A DNA stretch of 64,000 nucleotides from Anaerohalosphaera lusitana (GTDB lineage: Bacteria > Planctomycetota > Phycisphaerae > Sedimentisphaerales > Anaerohalosphaeraceae), in assembly GCF_002007645.1 (NCBI RefSeq), contig NZ_CP019791.1, positions 1,860,001 to 1,924,000 on the forward strand, written 5' to 3'. Below the pieces are notes generated by a model. That model saw only the letters and a list, made by a program, of their open reading frames with translations, had not been told where the DNA came from and ran no database searches. Positions 38,597-48,138 of this stretch are shown one piece after another. Both the position numbers and the translations under genes were made by a program. Within the stretch, counting starts at the first letter, position 1. Each line of letters begins with the position of its first letter.

Positions 38597-41026
38597 TTAT
38601 GGCAGACTTAGTTCCAGGTGCTGTGCAAGTTTTGTGAAGCTTTCAACCCACTGTTTTGCGTTCTCATCACCTTTTTCGGCTTTTTCCTGCATTTCTGGGT
38701 AAGTTGTTCTGACCTGTTCAAAGAAGATGTTTTGAGGATTTTGTAGGTCGATGCTTCCTGTGGTCGGCTTCAATGCCGCAAGCAATTCCGTTGTAAGTTT
38801 AAGGTCTTCGATATTGTCCGGATTTTCACGGAAATCGTCCATGAGCCTGTTGATCTTACGACTGGTTTCAAACCCGAGAACCTCATCCTGAAGTTTGAGT
38901 GACAATCTCTTAGATTGATCCACCAGATTTTTGAGCCATTTAATGTCGATCTGATCCTGCTGCAGTTCTCTTATTATATCTGTGTTAATGATAAACGCCG
39001 CCGGTGCAGCAAGCGAAGTCGGCAAAGGCATATTCATATTTCTCAGCATCTGCATGATGGCGAAATGGTATTCGTAAATGTGCCTGAATGAGTTTTCGAT
39101 CTCGTCGAAGGTGGTTGCGAGTATCTCATTGACGATCCTTCGCTGTTCATCCTTAAACAGATGCTTCAACGAATAGTTCCGACCTTCCGGCCAGACGTTC
39201 ATGAGCCTGAAGACCTCTACGTTTTCGCCTCGGTGGAAAGTCTTTATCAATTTGTCGGTGGTTTGCTGGAACCGTTTACCCCCCATTCTGGGGCCCACTG
39301 TTGCCAGCAGATTCTGACCTCCCAGATATAATCCGATCATGTCCAGGTCGGTTGTTTCCAGGGTAATTTGCGATTTGATGTGGATCCTTCCAACCGACAG
39401 GACCTGAATGCCTGCTTCAATCCGTGAGAAATCCTTGATCTTCGCTGAATAGCAGAAAACCGGAAATTCGCCCTTTTCTTCTTCTTCAAAGACCGAGCTC
39501 AGAGCGAAATGGGCCCCTACACGTACAAGATCGATCTTACTTGGCTTGACGTATTGCTCATAGACTTCACTGCCGTTTTCGAACAGATCTTCGTTAGAAG
39601 GCGCATCCTCCAAAAACTTCATAAATTCTGCTTCAAGGTCCTCACCAGAGATTTCATGGCAGAGCTGAATACAGCGTGCGGCGTATTGCATGATCTGGAC
39701 GGTCTCGATGCCGCCTATGTGGTCGAAGAACCAGCCGCAGCTTGTGTACATCAGCATGGCGTTTCGCTGCATTTCAAGCAGCTTCATAAAAGTAACTTTA
39801 TCATCATCTGTGAGTTCCTGGTTCGTATGATCCTCGATGAAGCTGGTGATGTTCTCTGGAGAACGATCCAGTATTACTGAGATATAATCCCCACGCACGG
39901 ACCAAGGATCGGATGTGAATTCTGACATGCGTTGTTCGTATATTTTGTTCATAGAATCGCGAAGCCAGTCGAGCGCATTTCGCAGGGGCTCTCGCCATTG
40001 CTGTTGTCCGCTCTTCGACTGGTCGCCTGCACAGCCGCAGTTGCTCCGCCATCTTTCCACGCCGTGAACGCAGCTCCAGGAGCTGTCCTCCCATATCTCG
40101 ACTTCATGGCGTGGCGGACACTTATCCAGGAATTCGGCATAAATGGTGAGTTCGGCATCATCGTGATGTGAGATGTGGTGGAAACAGTACGCCAGTGCCA
40201 TATCGCCATGCCTGTGATGGTGTCCAAATGATTCTCCGTCAGTGGCTATGTGGACGATTTTGCACTGCTCGTTTTCTTCTGGGAAGGAGTTAGTGAGCCG
40301 GTTCGCCAGATTTTCGCCGCTGTGCAGCAGTCCGCCGTATGCTATGTCATGAGAGGCAGGCCCGTTGTAGAAGAAAATTGCTATCTCTCTTCCGGAGGGC
40401 AGCTTGCAAGTGTAGGGCACAGTCGTGTCGAGCGTTGAATCATTTACTTCTTCCCACTCTTCTTCTCCCAGCGGTCGCACCTTTTTGGCCTGTCGCGGAG
40501 CGAGAATGGTGAACTTTATGCCGTTGTCAACAAGGGTCTCAAGTGTCGGTGTGTCTACAGCGGTCTCGGGCAGCCACATGCCTTCCGGTTCGCGGTTAAA
40601 TCGGCTCTTGAAGTCGTAAATTCCCCACTGCACCTGGGTCTGCCGGTCACGGTCGTTTGCCAGCGGAAGGATCATGTGATTGTATGCCTGTGCGATGGCA
40701 GATCCATGGCCGGAGAATTTCTTGACGCTGTTTTTGTCCGCTTCGAGAATGCGGCCGTACACGTCCGGCGCCTTCTCTTCCAGCCAGCTAAGAAGTGTCG
40801 GGCCGAAATTGAAGCTCATGTTTTCGTAATTATTGACGATGTCTACGACTTTGCGGTCGTTGCCCAGTATTCGAGAGGCCGCGTTCTGGCGATAGCACTC
40901 TTCGGTTATTCGCTCATTCCAGTCGTGGTGCGGGTGTGCCGAATCCTGCATTTCAACGTCTTCCAGCCAGGGATTCTCTCTTGGGGGCTGGTAGAAGTGG
41001 CCGTGTATGCAAATGTATTTAGTCAT
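38597..41026 (-). CDS. GH57-like protein with DUF3536 domain
   Basis: 809 residues from the ATG at 41026 (GGAG 12 bases upstream; a second ATG at 41044 is in frame). The N-terminal half is a GH57-type barrel: YICIHGHFYQPPRENPWLED, nucleophile candidate Glu154 (PEGMWLPETAVD) and acid candidate Asp263 (IATDGESFGHHHRHGD). The C-terminal half is the DUF3536-type helical region (VRGDYISVILDRSPENITSF). GH57 enzymes are amylases, branching enzymes or glucanotransferases; the exact activity here is unknown. It heads an operon with MalQ beside the GlgE/Tre genes, so an alpha-glucan substrate is likely. Confidence 0.88.
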   Translation of the reverse strand: MTKYICIHGHFYQPPRENPWLEDVEMQDSAHPHHDWNERITEECYRQNAASRILGNDRKVVDIVNNYENMSFNFGPTLLSWLEEKAPDVYGRILEADKNSVKKFSGHGSAIAQAYNHMILPLANDRDRQTQVQWGIYDFKSRFNREPEGMWLPETAVDTPTLETLVDNGIKFTILAPRQAKKVRPLGEEEWEEVNDSTLDTTVPYTCKLPSGREIAIFFYNGPASHDIAYGGLLHSGENLANRLTNSFPEENEQCKIVHIATDGESFGHHHRHGDMALAYCFHHISHHDDAELTIYAEFLDKCPPRHEVEIWEDSSWSCVHGVERWRSNCGCAGDQSKSGQQQWREPLRNALDWLRDSMNKIYEQRMSEFTSDPWSVRGDYISVILDRSPENITSFIEDHTNQELTDDDKVTFMKLLEMQRNAMLMYTSCGWFFDHIGGIETVQIMQYAARCIQLCHEISGEDLEAEFMKFLEDAPSNEDLFENGSEVYEQYVKPSKIDLVRVGAHFALSSVFEEEEKGEFPVFCYSAKIKDFSRIEAGIQVLSVGRIHIKSQITLETTDLDMIGLYLGGQNLLATVGPRMGGKRFQQTTDKLIKTFHRGENVEVFRLMNVWPEGRNYSLKHLFKDEQRRIVNEILATTFDEIENSFRHIYEYHFAIMQMLRNMNMPLPTSLAAPAAFIINTDIIRELQQDQIDIKWLKNLVDQSKRLSLKLQDEVLGFETSRKINRLMDDFRENPDNIEDLKLTTELLAALKPTTGSIDLQNPQNIFFEQVRTTYPEMQEKAEKGDENAKQWVESFTKLAQHLELSLP

Positions 41027-41346
41027 AAGATTACAAATCTCCATTAAACCCTCAGTTGTCGGCTTTTTTTACGATCAGTATTATTCTAACAGAAGAAATG
41101 GGAAACCTTAATACTGAAATCTGTTGATGGCAGCATTTTGCGAGCCTGGCAATATAGTGTCCCAAAATCTTCAATTTTGCTTAAAAGTCCTGTAACAAAT
41201 CGACTTTACTGTCGTCTAACTTATGATGAGAGTGGTTAAGTCCCGGCTTAGGACAGATTTCTTGACTTTCTTTTTCTTATATTGTAACTTATTTTTCTCG
41301 TCAGTAAGGTGGGTGAAAGCTGTCGGAGTCTCAAGCGGAGAAACGG
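41027..41346. other. Divergent intergenic region between the GH57 gene and the MoxR operon
   Basis: About 320 AT-rich bases without a gene. The only clear signal is a plus-strand promoter near 41262-41290. No convincing minus-strand promoter for the GH57 gene was found. Confidence 0.5.
41262..41290 (+). promoter_or_regulatory. Putative sigma70 promoter for the MoxR-VWA operon
   Basis: TTGACT at 41262-41267, a 17-base spacer and TAACTT at 41285-41290. The -35 is good and the -10 weak (three of six). It lies about 55 bases before the first ATG of the operon. Confidence 0.45.
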
Positions 41347-42759
41347 ATGCCTGTTTGTGATAATTTTTTGGGTCGTCTTCGGCTCAAAGCCGCTGCGTTG
41401 ATCGTGTTAAGAGATATTTCTCGGGTGACGATCTGGTGGGGCTTTGTGCTGGGGTTTGTCATTCTGGTATTGCGTGCACTGGCATTTGTTCCGTACCAGG
41501 CGGGTTTCTGGCTGCTTGGGTCCGGCGTATTGCTGTGGGGCGCGGCCGCTTTTATCAGTTTTCGTAAGGTGCCATCGCTGGAGTCCGTGCGCGCATTGGT
41601 TGACAAGCATAGCGGTTGCGGTGGGCTGCTGATAGCGTCGGATCAGATGGAGCTTGGCAAGTGGGCCGATTCCATGCCTGAACCGAAGCTGGTACTCTTC
41701 AAATGGCGGTGCAGGCGGGAAATGGTCCTGCTGTTTTCAGCAGTTGTATTCCTGGGGGCCTGTCTTGCTGTCCCGCAGAGATACATCAATGTAAGTACCG
41801 TTAAGAGACTCAATGTCGATGCGGATGTGGACAGGATGAGTAAGCAGATCGACACTCTGGAAGAGGAAGACGTGATCGCCGATTCCGAGGCTGCTGAGCT
41901 GCGTAAAAAACTCAAGCAGATACGCGATGAAGCAAGAGGGGATGACCCGGTGAAAACGTGGGCAGCTCTCGATCACATGCAGAAAAGCCTTAAAAATGCG
42001 GCACAGGAGCAGGCTATGGCGGATGTTTCAAATACTGAAAAAGCAGCCAAGGCCGAGGCGCTTGCCAAAGCGATGGAAGAAAACTCGGGGCAGATGGGGG
42101 AAAAACTCACCGACGAAGCAGCCGCGGAACTGAAAGAGACGATCGAGAAAATGGCTGCGAATAACAGTGCGTTGAAAAACGCAATGAGCGACAGCCTAAA
42201 AGAAGCCCTGGCATCGGGTACAGCCAAAGAAGGCGGCCAACTGAGCAAAGAGCAGCTTGAACAGCTTCGCAAGGCCCTGCAGGGTGCTCAGAACCAGATG
42301 GCCGGCAGGCTTGGCAAACTGCAGGACGCGAAGCTCATCGACGGCAAGATGGTCAAAAAGGCCAAAGAAGGCACGCAGATAGATCCCGCAGCTCTGGCAG
42401 CGTTTCTGGCTGAAAATGCCGACGGAATGGGCGTCAGTGCCGCGATGAAGGCCTATATGCCGGGAAAAGGCGGAGTGAGTTTTGGTAGAGGTGACGCCGC
42501 TATGACCTGGAAGGACAAGAGCAGCGAGACGGGTACTAAATTCGAGGAGCAGATCCTGCCGCCCGGTTCGGTTGAGGCGATGAAGGACAGTAAAATGGTA
42601 GGCGTCAGTGTGTCCGATCCGTCGGATACCGAAGAAGTTGAAAAGAACGTGGGTGGATTCATTGATGCGCAGGGTGGGACCGGACAGGCGACGAAACGAA
42701 AGATACTGCCGAGACACAAAAAGGCCGTACAGAAATACTTTGAACGCGAAGATCAGTAA
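41347..42759 (+). CDS. Membrane-anchored coiled-coil protein, first gene of the MoxR operon
   Basis: 470 residues with GGAG before the ATG. Three hydrophobic segments lie near residues 28-48, 52-72 and 126-143, followed by a long charged region (about 160-345) rich in Ala, Glu and Lys that should form coiled coils (DVDRMSKQIDTLEEEDVIAD, LRKKLKQIRDEARGDD). The C-terminal part is Gly-rich and less structured. It resembles the large uncharacterised membrane protein that often begins planctomycete MoxR/DUF58/VWA operons. A scaffold for the membrane complex is a guess. The next gene follows after 26 bases. Confidence 0.7.
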   Translation: MPVCDNFLGRLRLKAAALIVLRDISRVTIWWGFVLGFVILVLRALAFVPYQAGFWLLGSGVLLWGAAAFISFRKVPSLESVRALVDKHSGCGGLLIASDQMELGKWADSMPEPKLVLFKWRCRREMVLLFSAVVFLGACLAVPQRYINVSTVKRLNVDADVDRMSKQIDTLEEEDVIADSEAAELRKKLKQIRDEARGDDPVKTWAALDHMQKSLKNAAQEQAMADVSNTEKAAKAEALAKAMEENSGQMGEKLTDEAAAELKETIEKMAANNSALKNAMSDSLKEALASGTAKEGGQLSKEQLEQLRKALQGAQNQMAGRLGKLQDAKLIDGKMVKKAKEGTQIDPAALAAFLAENADGMGVSAAMKAYMPGKGGVSFGRGDAAMTWKDKSSETGTKFEEQILPPGSVEAMKDSKMVGVSVSDPSDTEEVEKNVGGFIDAQGGTGQATKRKILPRHKKAVQKYFEREDQ

Positions 42760-42785
42760 ATTTATTCCCGGAAATGAGGAAGAGC

Positions 42786-43844
42786 ATGGAATCAGAGAAG
42801 AAACTGGATGAAATGATCGACCCGGCGAAGCTCAAAGAGGCTGCTTCGATAGCGGAAGGTGTGCTGGGCCAGCTTGACAGCATACTGCTCGGCAGGCCCG
42901 AGCTTCACAAAATGGTGCTGGTTGGCATACTGAGCCAGGGTCACATCCTGCTCGAGGGTGTGCCGGGCGTTGGTAAGACGGCACTTGTAAAATCGCTGGG
43001 TGAGCTTTTGAACCTGGGTTTCAACCGCGTGCAGTTTACGCCCGATCTGATGCCCGGAGACATCGTCGGTACGCATATATTGCAGGAGAAGGACAGCGGC
43101 AAGCGTGAGATGACGTTCGAGCCCGGTCCCGTCTTTACGAACATTCTGCTTGCCGACGAGATAAACCGTGCATCGCCTAAAACACAGTCCGCACTGCTGG
43201 AGGCGATGCAGGAACGGTGCGTGACGCTGCTGGGTAAGACACGTGAGCTGCCCAGGCCGTTTTTCGTGCTGGCCTCGCAGAACCCGATCGAGCTGGAAGG
43301 TACATATCCGCTGCCCGAGGCTCAGTTGGACAGATTTATGTTCAAGCTCAACGTCAGCGGTGCGGATGCGGATGTCCTGGAAGAGATCATCACGACCAGA
43401 CGCCGCGGCGAGCCGCCAATGCCTGATAAGAAGCTGGAAAAGGCCGATCTCGACATGCTGTTCGAAGTTATGGATGCGGTTTTCCTTCCCAAAGCGGTCG
43501 CGGGTTACATATCCCGGCTCGTGGCGGCCACACATCCCGAGAATGGTTCGCCTGCCAAAAGCGTCAAGGAATACGTATCATACGGTGCCAGCCCGCGTGC
43601 AGCCATCTCCATTGCTGAGGCGTCCAGGGCACATGCGATGATTTCCGGCAGGCCGACGGTCGGTTTTGACGATGTAAAGGCGGTCGCCGAGCACGTTCTC
43701 AATCATCGGATGATCCTCACGTACAAAGCGAGATTCGACGGGCTCAAAACATTCGATGTCATCAACGATATACTGGAAAATGTCAGTGATACCGGAGTTG
43801 AGCTCGGCCGTGACATTGAGATTGCGGAGGAGAGCGATGCATAG
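42786..43844 (+). CDS. MoxR-type AAA+ ATPase
   Basis: About 352 residues. GAGGAAG sits just upstream of the ATG at 42786; an ATG at 42774 is possible but includes that site. Walker A is EGVPGVGKTALVKSLG (Lys64), then FNRVQFTPDLMPGDIVGTHI, Walker B ILLADEINRASPKTQSALLE and sensor I FVLASQNPIELEGTYPLPEA, all typical of MoxR. MoxR ATPases act as chaperones that mature or load metals into partner complexes, usually with DUF58 and VWA proteins, as encoded here downstream. The stop overlaps the next gene's start. Confidence 0.93.
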   Translation: MESEKKLDEMIDPAKLKEAASIAEGVLGQLDSILLGRPELHKMVLVGILSQGHILLEGVPGVGKTALVKSLGELLNLGFNRVQFTPDLMPGDIVGTHILQEKDSGKREMTFEPGPVFTNILLADEINRASPKTQSALLEAMQERCVTLLGKTRELPRPFFVLASQNPIELEGTYPLPEAQLDRFMFKLNVSGADADVLEEIITTRRRGEPPMPDKKLEKADLDMLFEVMDAVFLPKAVAGYISRLVAATHPENGSPAKSVKEYVSYGASPRAAISIAEASRAHAMISGRPTVGFDDVKAVAEHVLNHRMILTYKARFDGLKTFDVINDILENVSDTGVELGRDIEIAEESDA

Positions 43845-45678
43845 AGCTATTTTGCGAGGCAGGTCGGCATTTCGCATGTCTTCTCTCGTGTGGATCATGG
43901 TGCTGGCGTTTTTTGTCGCAGTTTCGGGTGAATCGCTGGCTCGGACGTTCGGCGATATTCGTGTCGTCGCACAGGACAATCCGCAGAATACGGGGACGAC
44001 GCACGGCTACCTGCAGTATGAATTCCTTGTGACGAATTCTTCTTCTTCGCAGACGCATGAGGTGACTCTCGAGCTGCCCGGCAACAGTTACCGTTTCGGC
44101 GGTGATGCGCTCGAGTCGATCACGAGAACCAGGAAGATCGCGGCTGGGGATTCAGTCATCATGCAGCTTCTCCAGCCGCCGGTGCCGGGCTCCGGTGATG
44201 GGTTGGCGGTTTATATCAACGGCGCCAGACAAAAAGAGATGGTCAGTTTCAGTTTCCGCAGTGACCACGGACAGAATTTCTATATGCACAGCGGCTCCGG
44301 AATTGTTTTGCGTGTAAGCCGAGATGTAAATCAGGGTGAGCTGGATTCGCTGATCGAAAAGGTATGGGGCAGCTCAAGCCATGGTTACAGGTCCACACCG
44401 ACAGTAAAGACGAACAAAACGTTCAAGCCGGTTTCAGAATGGCCCCGCAATTGGCTGGCGTATTCGGCTTATGACAGCATTGTGGTTGAGGCCGATGAGC
44501 TTGACAGGGCGGGCTCGGCAGTCAAACAGGCTGTCGCCGATTATGTCCGCGCGGGAGGCTCTTTGACAGTGCTGGGCCAATCGAAGCCCGATCCGGCATG
44601 GGGATTCGCAGAAAGTTCTAGGGAGGAGCTTCTGCAGGACGGAGCCAGAGTAAGTTACGTCGGTTTCGGCTCGATAGCAATGCTTACGGATGATAATGCT
44701 TTCACATCTTCAGACAACCAAACGCTCATAAGAACCTTGAAAGATGAGGTGTGGGATAAGTCAAAACCAAAGCTGATCGCCGATTCGGTCCAGCAAGCTA
44801 ACAACTCATTTGCAGTGATCGAGGATATGAGTATCCCCGTGAGGGGTTTGTTTGGCCTTATTCTATTGTTCGCGGTGGTGATGGGACCGGCAAATCTGTT
44901 TATCCTGTCGCGCAAGAAAAGAAGGATATATATGCTTTGGACCGTGCCTCTGATCTCGATTGCGGCGAGTCTGGCGGTAGTGTTTTACGCGACCTTCGCG
45001 GAGGGCTGGAGAGGATTTGCCCGGCATGGGGCTGTTACATATCTCGATCAGTCAGCTCAGCGGGCCAGCACAGTGGGAATTGCCGCTTATTATTCGCCCA
45101 TGACGCCAAGCGGTGGACTGCACTTCGATTTTGAGACGGCGGTTCTGCCCGTAGGATTGAACCGGCAGCATTCGAGTGCAGGCAGCATGAGAACCATTGA
45201 CTGGACGAATGACCAGCACCTCAAGAGCGGTTGGATATTCGCCAGGGTGCCGGCACATTTCCAGCTTCGAAGGGTCGGCCCGAGTCGGCTGCGGATGAAT
45301 TTCGAGCGAAAAGATGACAAATTACACGCAGGAAATGGCCTGGGGAAGGATATTCACAAGCTGTGGTATGCGGACGATGCGGGTGATATTTTTGTCGCTG
45401 CCGACATCGTCGCAGGCCAGGAGGAGGTGATGATGCGGGATCCGAACATGTCGGTAGCGAGTGCCGATTCCGATGCATTCCGCAAGGTACATGAGCGGCG
45501 ATGGAACAATGCAACGACTTCGGTAATCACCAGTCCGGCCAGTTATCTCGAGCCGAACAGCTATATGGCGATAATACGCAAGCCTGTGTTTGTTGAGCCC
45601 GCACTTACGAACCTCAAAGAGAACAATCATATGGAGGTTATAATCGGCAGCGTGAAAGGTGGACGTAATGGAAGTTAG
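43837..45678 (+). CDS. Exported or membrane protein of the MoxR operon, unknown function
   Basis: 613 residues starting at 43837, inside the MoxR stop, with GGAGGAGAG directly upstream. A signal peptide or anchor (SSLVWIMVLAFFVAVSGESL) precedes a beta-rich extracytoplasmic region. Around AYDSIVVEADELDRAG and VADYVRAGGSLTVLG it resembles the class I glutamine-amidotransferase-like fold found in large VWA-operon proteins. Two membrane helices near residues 335-388 (FGLILLFAVVMGPANLFIL and the following) divide it from a C-terminal beta-rich domain. I cannot name a family. It overlaps the ABC ATPase gene by 11 bases. Confidence 0.7.
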   Translation: MHRAILRGRSAFRMSSLVWIMVLAFFVAVSGESLARTFGDIRVVAQDNPQNTGTTHGYLQYEFLVTNSSSSQTHEVTLELPGNSYRFGGDALESITRTRKIAAGDSVIMQLLQPPVPGSGDGLAVYINGARQKEMVSFSFRSDHGQNFYMHSGSGIVLRVSRDVNQGELDSLIEKVWGSSSHGYRSTPTVKTNKTFKPVSEWPRNWLAYSAYDSIVVEADELDRAGSAVKQAVADYVRAGGSLTVLGQSKPDPAWGFAESSREELLQDGARVSYVGFGSIAMLTDDNAFTSSDNQTLIRTLKDEVWDKSKPKLIADSVQQANNSFAVIEDMSIPVRGLFGLILLFAVVMGPANLFILSRKKRRIYMLWTVPLISIAASLAVVFYATFAEGWRGFARHGAVTYLDQSAQRASTVGIAAYYSPMTPSGGLHFDFETAVLPVGLNRQHSSAGSMRTIDWTNDQHLKSGWIFARVPAHFQLRRVGPSRLRMNFERKDDKLHAGNGLGKDIHKLWYADDAGDIFVAADIVAGQEEVMMRDPNMSVASADSDAFRKVHERRWNNATTSVITSPASYLEPNSYMAIIRKPVFVEPALTNLKENNHMEVIIGSVKGGRNGS

Positions 45679-46597
45679 AGTCAAAAACCTCAAGAGATAT
45701 TTCGGCAAGACCAGGGCGGTCGATGACATATCGTTCAGTTTCAGTTCGGGCGAGATAGTCGGTTTTGTCGGCCCCAATGGTGCGGGCAAGACGACGACAA
45801 TGAAGATAATGTGCACCATGGACGAGCCGACCGATGGCGACATTTTTATAGACGATACGAGCGTGGTCCAGTATCCCGAGCTGGCAAGAAGAAAGCTGGG
45901 CTTCATGCCCGACGCACTGCCGACGCATCGCGATGTGAGTGTCGATGATTATCTGGACTTTTTCGCAAGGTCGTTCGGCATAAAGAATCATGTCAGGCGA
46001 AAGGTTGTTGACGATGTTGAGGAATTCACGAATCTGCTCGGCATCCGCGACAAGTTCCTAAAGGACCTTTCCAAGGGCATGAAGCAGCGGGTGAGCCTGG
46101 CGCGTGCGATCATCCACGATCCGCACATCCTGGTGCTCGATGAGCCGGCTGCGGGTCTCGATCCGCGAGCTAGAATAGAACTGCGTGAGCTGCTAAAGGC
46201 TCTCGCACAGCAGAACAAGGCGATACTGGTGAGTTCGCATATACTTTCCGAGCTTGCGGAAATATGCGACAGCACGGTTATTATCGAGAAAGGCAAGCTG
46301 CTGCGGGCCGGCCGGCTCGATTCGTTCGACACTTCCGACCTGCCCATAAAACGCATCTACATGCGTTCGCTGGACCCGGTCGATGAGTTTTACCGAACTT
46401 TGCTTCAACTTCCTAAGGTTCAGCGGGCAAAGGTCGTCGGGTCGGGCGTAGAACTGGATCTTGAAGGCACTGATGAAACGATAAGTGCGACAGTGGCGAA
46501 TCTCGTCGGGCAGGGCTGTAAGATCGTAGAAGTGCGAACGCTCAAGGATAACCTCGAAGACATCTTTATGAACATAACAAAGGGAGAGCTCAACTGA
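45668..46597 (+). CDS. ABC transporter ATP-binding protein
   Basis: 309 residues from the ATG at 45668 (AGGTGG upstream; a GTG at 45659 is in frame). Walker A is GFVGPNGAGKTTTMK (Lys41), the signature LSKGMKQRVSLARAI, Walker B ILVLDEPAAGLDPRA and the H-loop VSSHIL, in the usual order for an ABC-2 type exporter ATPase of the CcmA/NatA group. The C-terminal 90 residues are the extra domain seen in this group. It pairs with the permease that starts at its stop codon (TGATG). The cargo is unknown; being inside a MoxR/VWA operon suggests it serves that envelope complex. Confidence 0.93.
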   Translation: MEVRVKNLKRYFGKTRAVDDISFSFSSGEIVGFVGPNGAGKTTTMKIMCTMDEPTDGDIFIDDTSVVQYPELARRKLGFMPDALPTHRDVSVDDYLDFFARSFGIKNHVRRKVVDDVEEFTNLLGIRDKFLKDLSKGMKQRVSLARAIIHDPHILVLDEPAAGLDPRARIELRELLKALAQQNKAILVSSHILSELAEICDSTVIIEKGKLLRAGRLDSFDTSDLPIKRIYMRSLDPVDEFYRTLLQLPKVQRAKVVGSGVELDLEGTDETISATVANLVGQGCKIVEVRTLKDNLEDIFMNITKGELN

Positions 46598-48138
46598 TGA
46601 AATTGACTGGTTTCATGACATGGGCCGACGATATAATGAACCCGATCGCGGTTAAGGAGATGCGCCAGGCCGTTAAAGGCAGGTCACTGGGCTGGGTTTT
46701 GATGATCTTCATCGCGGTTCAATTGACGGTAGTCGGCGGTGCCGTTCTGCTGGACGAAAGTGCCGCGGAGGATTTCGACACTGGCAGGAACGTTTTCATG
46801 GTGCTGCAGGCGATTCTGCTGGGTACGTGCCTGCTGTTCCTGCCGATATTCACGGCCTTGCGAATCTCATCCGAACGCAGCGACAACAATGTCGACCTGC
46901 TGTATATAACCACGCTCAGGCCGACGCAGATCATATGGGGCAAATTCTTTACCGGGTTGATACTCACGCTGCTGTTCTTTTCCGCGAGCATGCCGTTCAT
47001 GACACTCACGTACCTGCTGCGGGGGCTTGATATGGGTGCGATGTTCTTCACGCTGGGCATGAGCTTTGTCGCAGTAATTGTTTGCATTATGGTTTCGATA
47101 CTTCTTGCATGCCCAGGCGGCGGACTCGTAGGCAGGGGCATTAGATTCCTAATTGGGCTTGGCGCTCTGGCAGCGGCCTTTTTTATGGTTGTGGGTATCA
47201 CGCGAGGATTCATAGACGGATACATGTATTTCGGGTCGTTCTGGGATTTCTGGGGCCCGATACTAACGATGCTGGGCATCACTGCTCTTGGGACGGGTCT
47301 TTTGTTCATACTATCTGCAACGATCATTACGCCGCCATCGGCGAACAAAGCGCTGGGAGGGCGTTTGTATCTGCTGCTGATCTGGCTTGCGACGGGTGCA
47401 CTTGTCTGGCTGTGGTATAGAGAAATAAAAGAAGCGGAGGTGTTTTACGTATGGGGCGTCATGATGGCAATACTGTTCGCAGCAAGTTTGCTCGTTGCGT
47501 CCTGCGAGCGTTTTCACCTCGGCCCGCGGGTGCTCAGAACGATACCTCGCAAAAAGATCTTTCGCCTGCCGACATTCCTCTTTTACAGCGGTGCGAGCAG
47601 AGGGTCAGTTTTTGCTGCGGTTATGATCGGATTGACTTTTCTGGTCGTGCTTATGGTTCCAAGATCACACGGCAGAGGCTGGGACCTGAACTTTTACCGA
47701 GACACTGTCAAGCTTATGTCCATGGTAGGGCTATATACGTTCGCCTACACGATGACGGCGTTGTTCATTAGACGCATATTCTTCAAAGACAACCATTCGC
47801 CCCAGTTGGGACTTGTTATCGCTGTCGGCCTGTTCGTCGTTCTTACGGTAATACCCACGCTTATCGGCCTGATGTTCAAGCCCGAGCACCGAACATCTAT
47901 AGACGCCATGTGGTACATTGCCAATCCGCTCGTGATGGCGACATATTCCGGTTTCTGGACCCGGCTGGCAGGTTCGGCCATAAATTTCTCGGCGATCTGG
48001 TCGATTATCGCACTTGTGATCAACATGCCGTGGATATTCGAAGATATCAAGCGGTTCAAGCCTTTGCGAAAGGTCCAGGCCCAAGAAGCGGTTATAGGCT
48101 TGACGGCAGAAAATACGGGAGAGAGCGATGAAGTCTGA
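46597..48138 (+). CDS. ABC-2 type transporter permease
   Basis: 513 residues. It starts with a cytoplasmic NPIAVKEMRQAVKGRS segment, typical of planctomycete ABC-2 permeases, then about twelve hydrophobic segments, including WVLMIFIAVQLTVVGGAVLL, FLPIFTALRISSE and FTGLILTLLFFSASMPFMTL. LLYITTLRPTQIIWGKF matches the short cytoplasmic coupling segment. It starts one base before the end of the ATPase gene and overlaps the DUF58 gene by 11 bases. The two ABC genes sit in the middle of the operon, not at its edge. Confidence 0.88.
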   Translation: MKLTGFMTWADDIMNPIAVKEMRQAVKGRSLGWVLMIFIAVQLTVVGGAVLLDESAAEDFDTGRNVFMVLQAILLGTCLLFLPIFTALRISSERSDNNVDLLYITTLRPTQIIWGKFFTGLILTLLFFSASMPFMTLTYLLRGLDMGAMFFTLGMSFVAVIVCIMVSILLACPGGGLVGRGIRFLIGLGALAAAFFMVVGITRGFIDGYMYFGSFWDFWGPILTMLGITALGTGLLFILSATIITPPSANKALGGRLYLLLIWLATGALVWLWYREIKEAEVFYVWGVMMAILFAASLLVASCERFHLGPRVLRTIPRKKIFRLPTFLFYSGASRGSVFAAVMIGLTFLVVLMVPRSHGRGWDLNFYRDTVKLMSMVGLYTFAYTMTALFIRRIFFKDNHSPQLGLVIAVGLFVVLTVIPTLIGLMFKPEHRTSIDAMWYIANPLVMATYSGFWTRLAGSAINFSAIWSIIALVINMPWIFEDIKRFKPLRKVQAQEAVIGLTAENTGESDEV

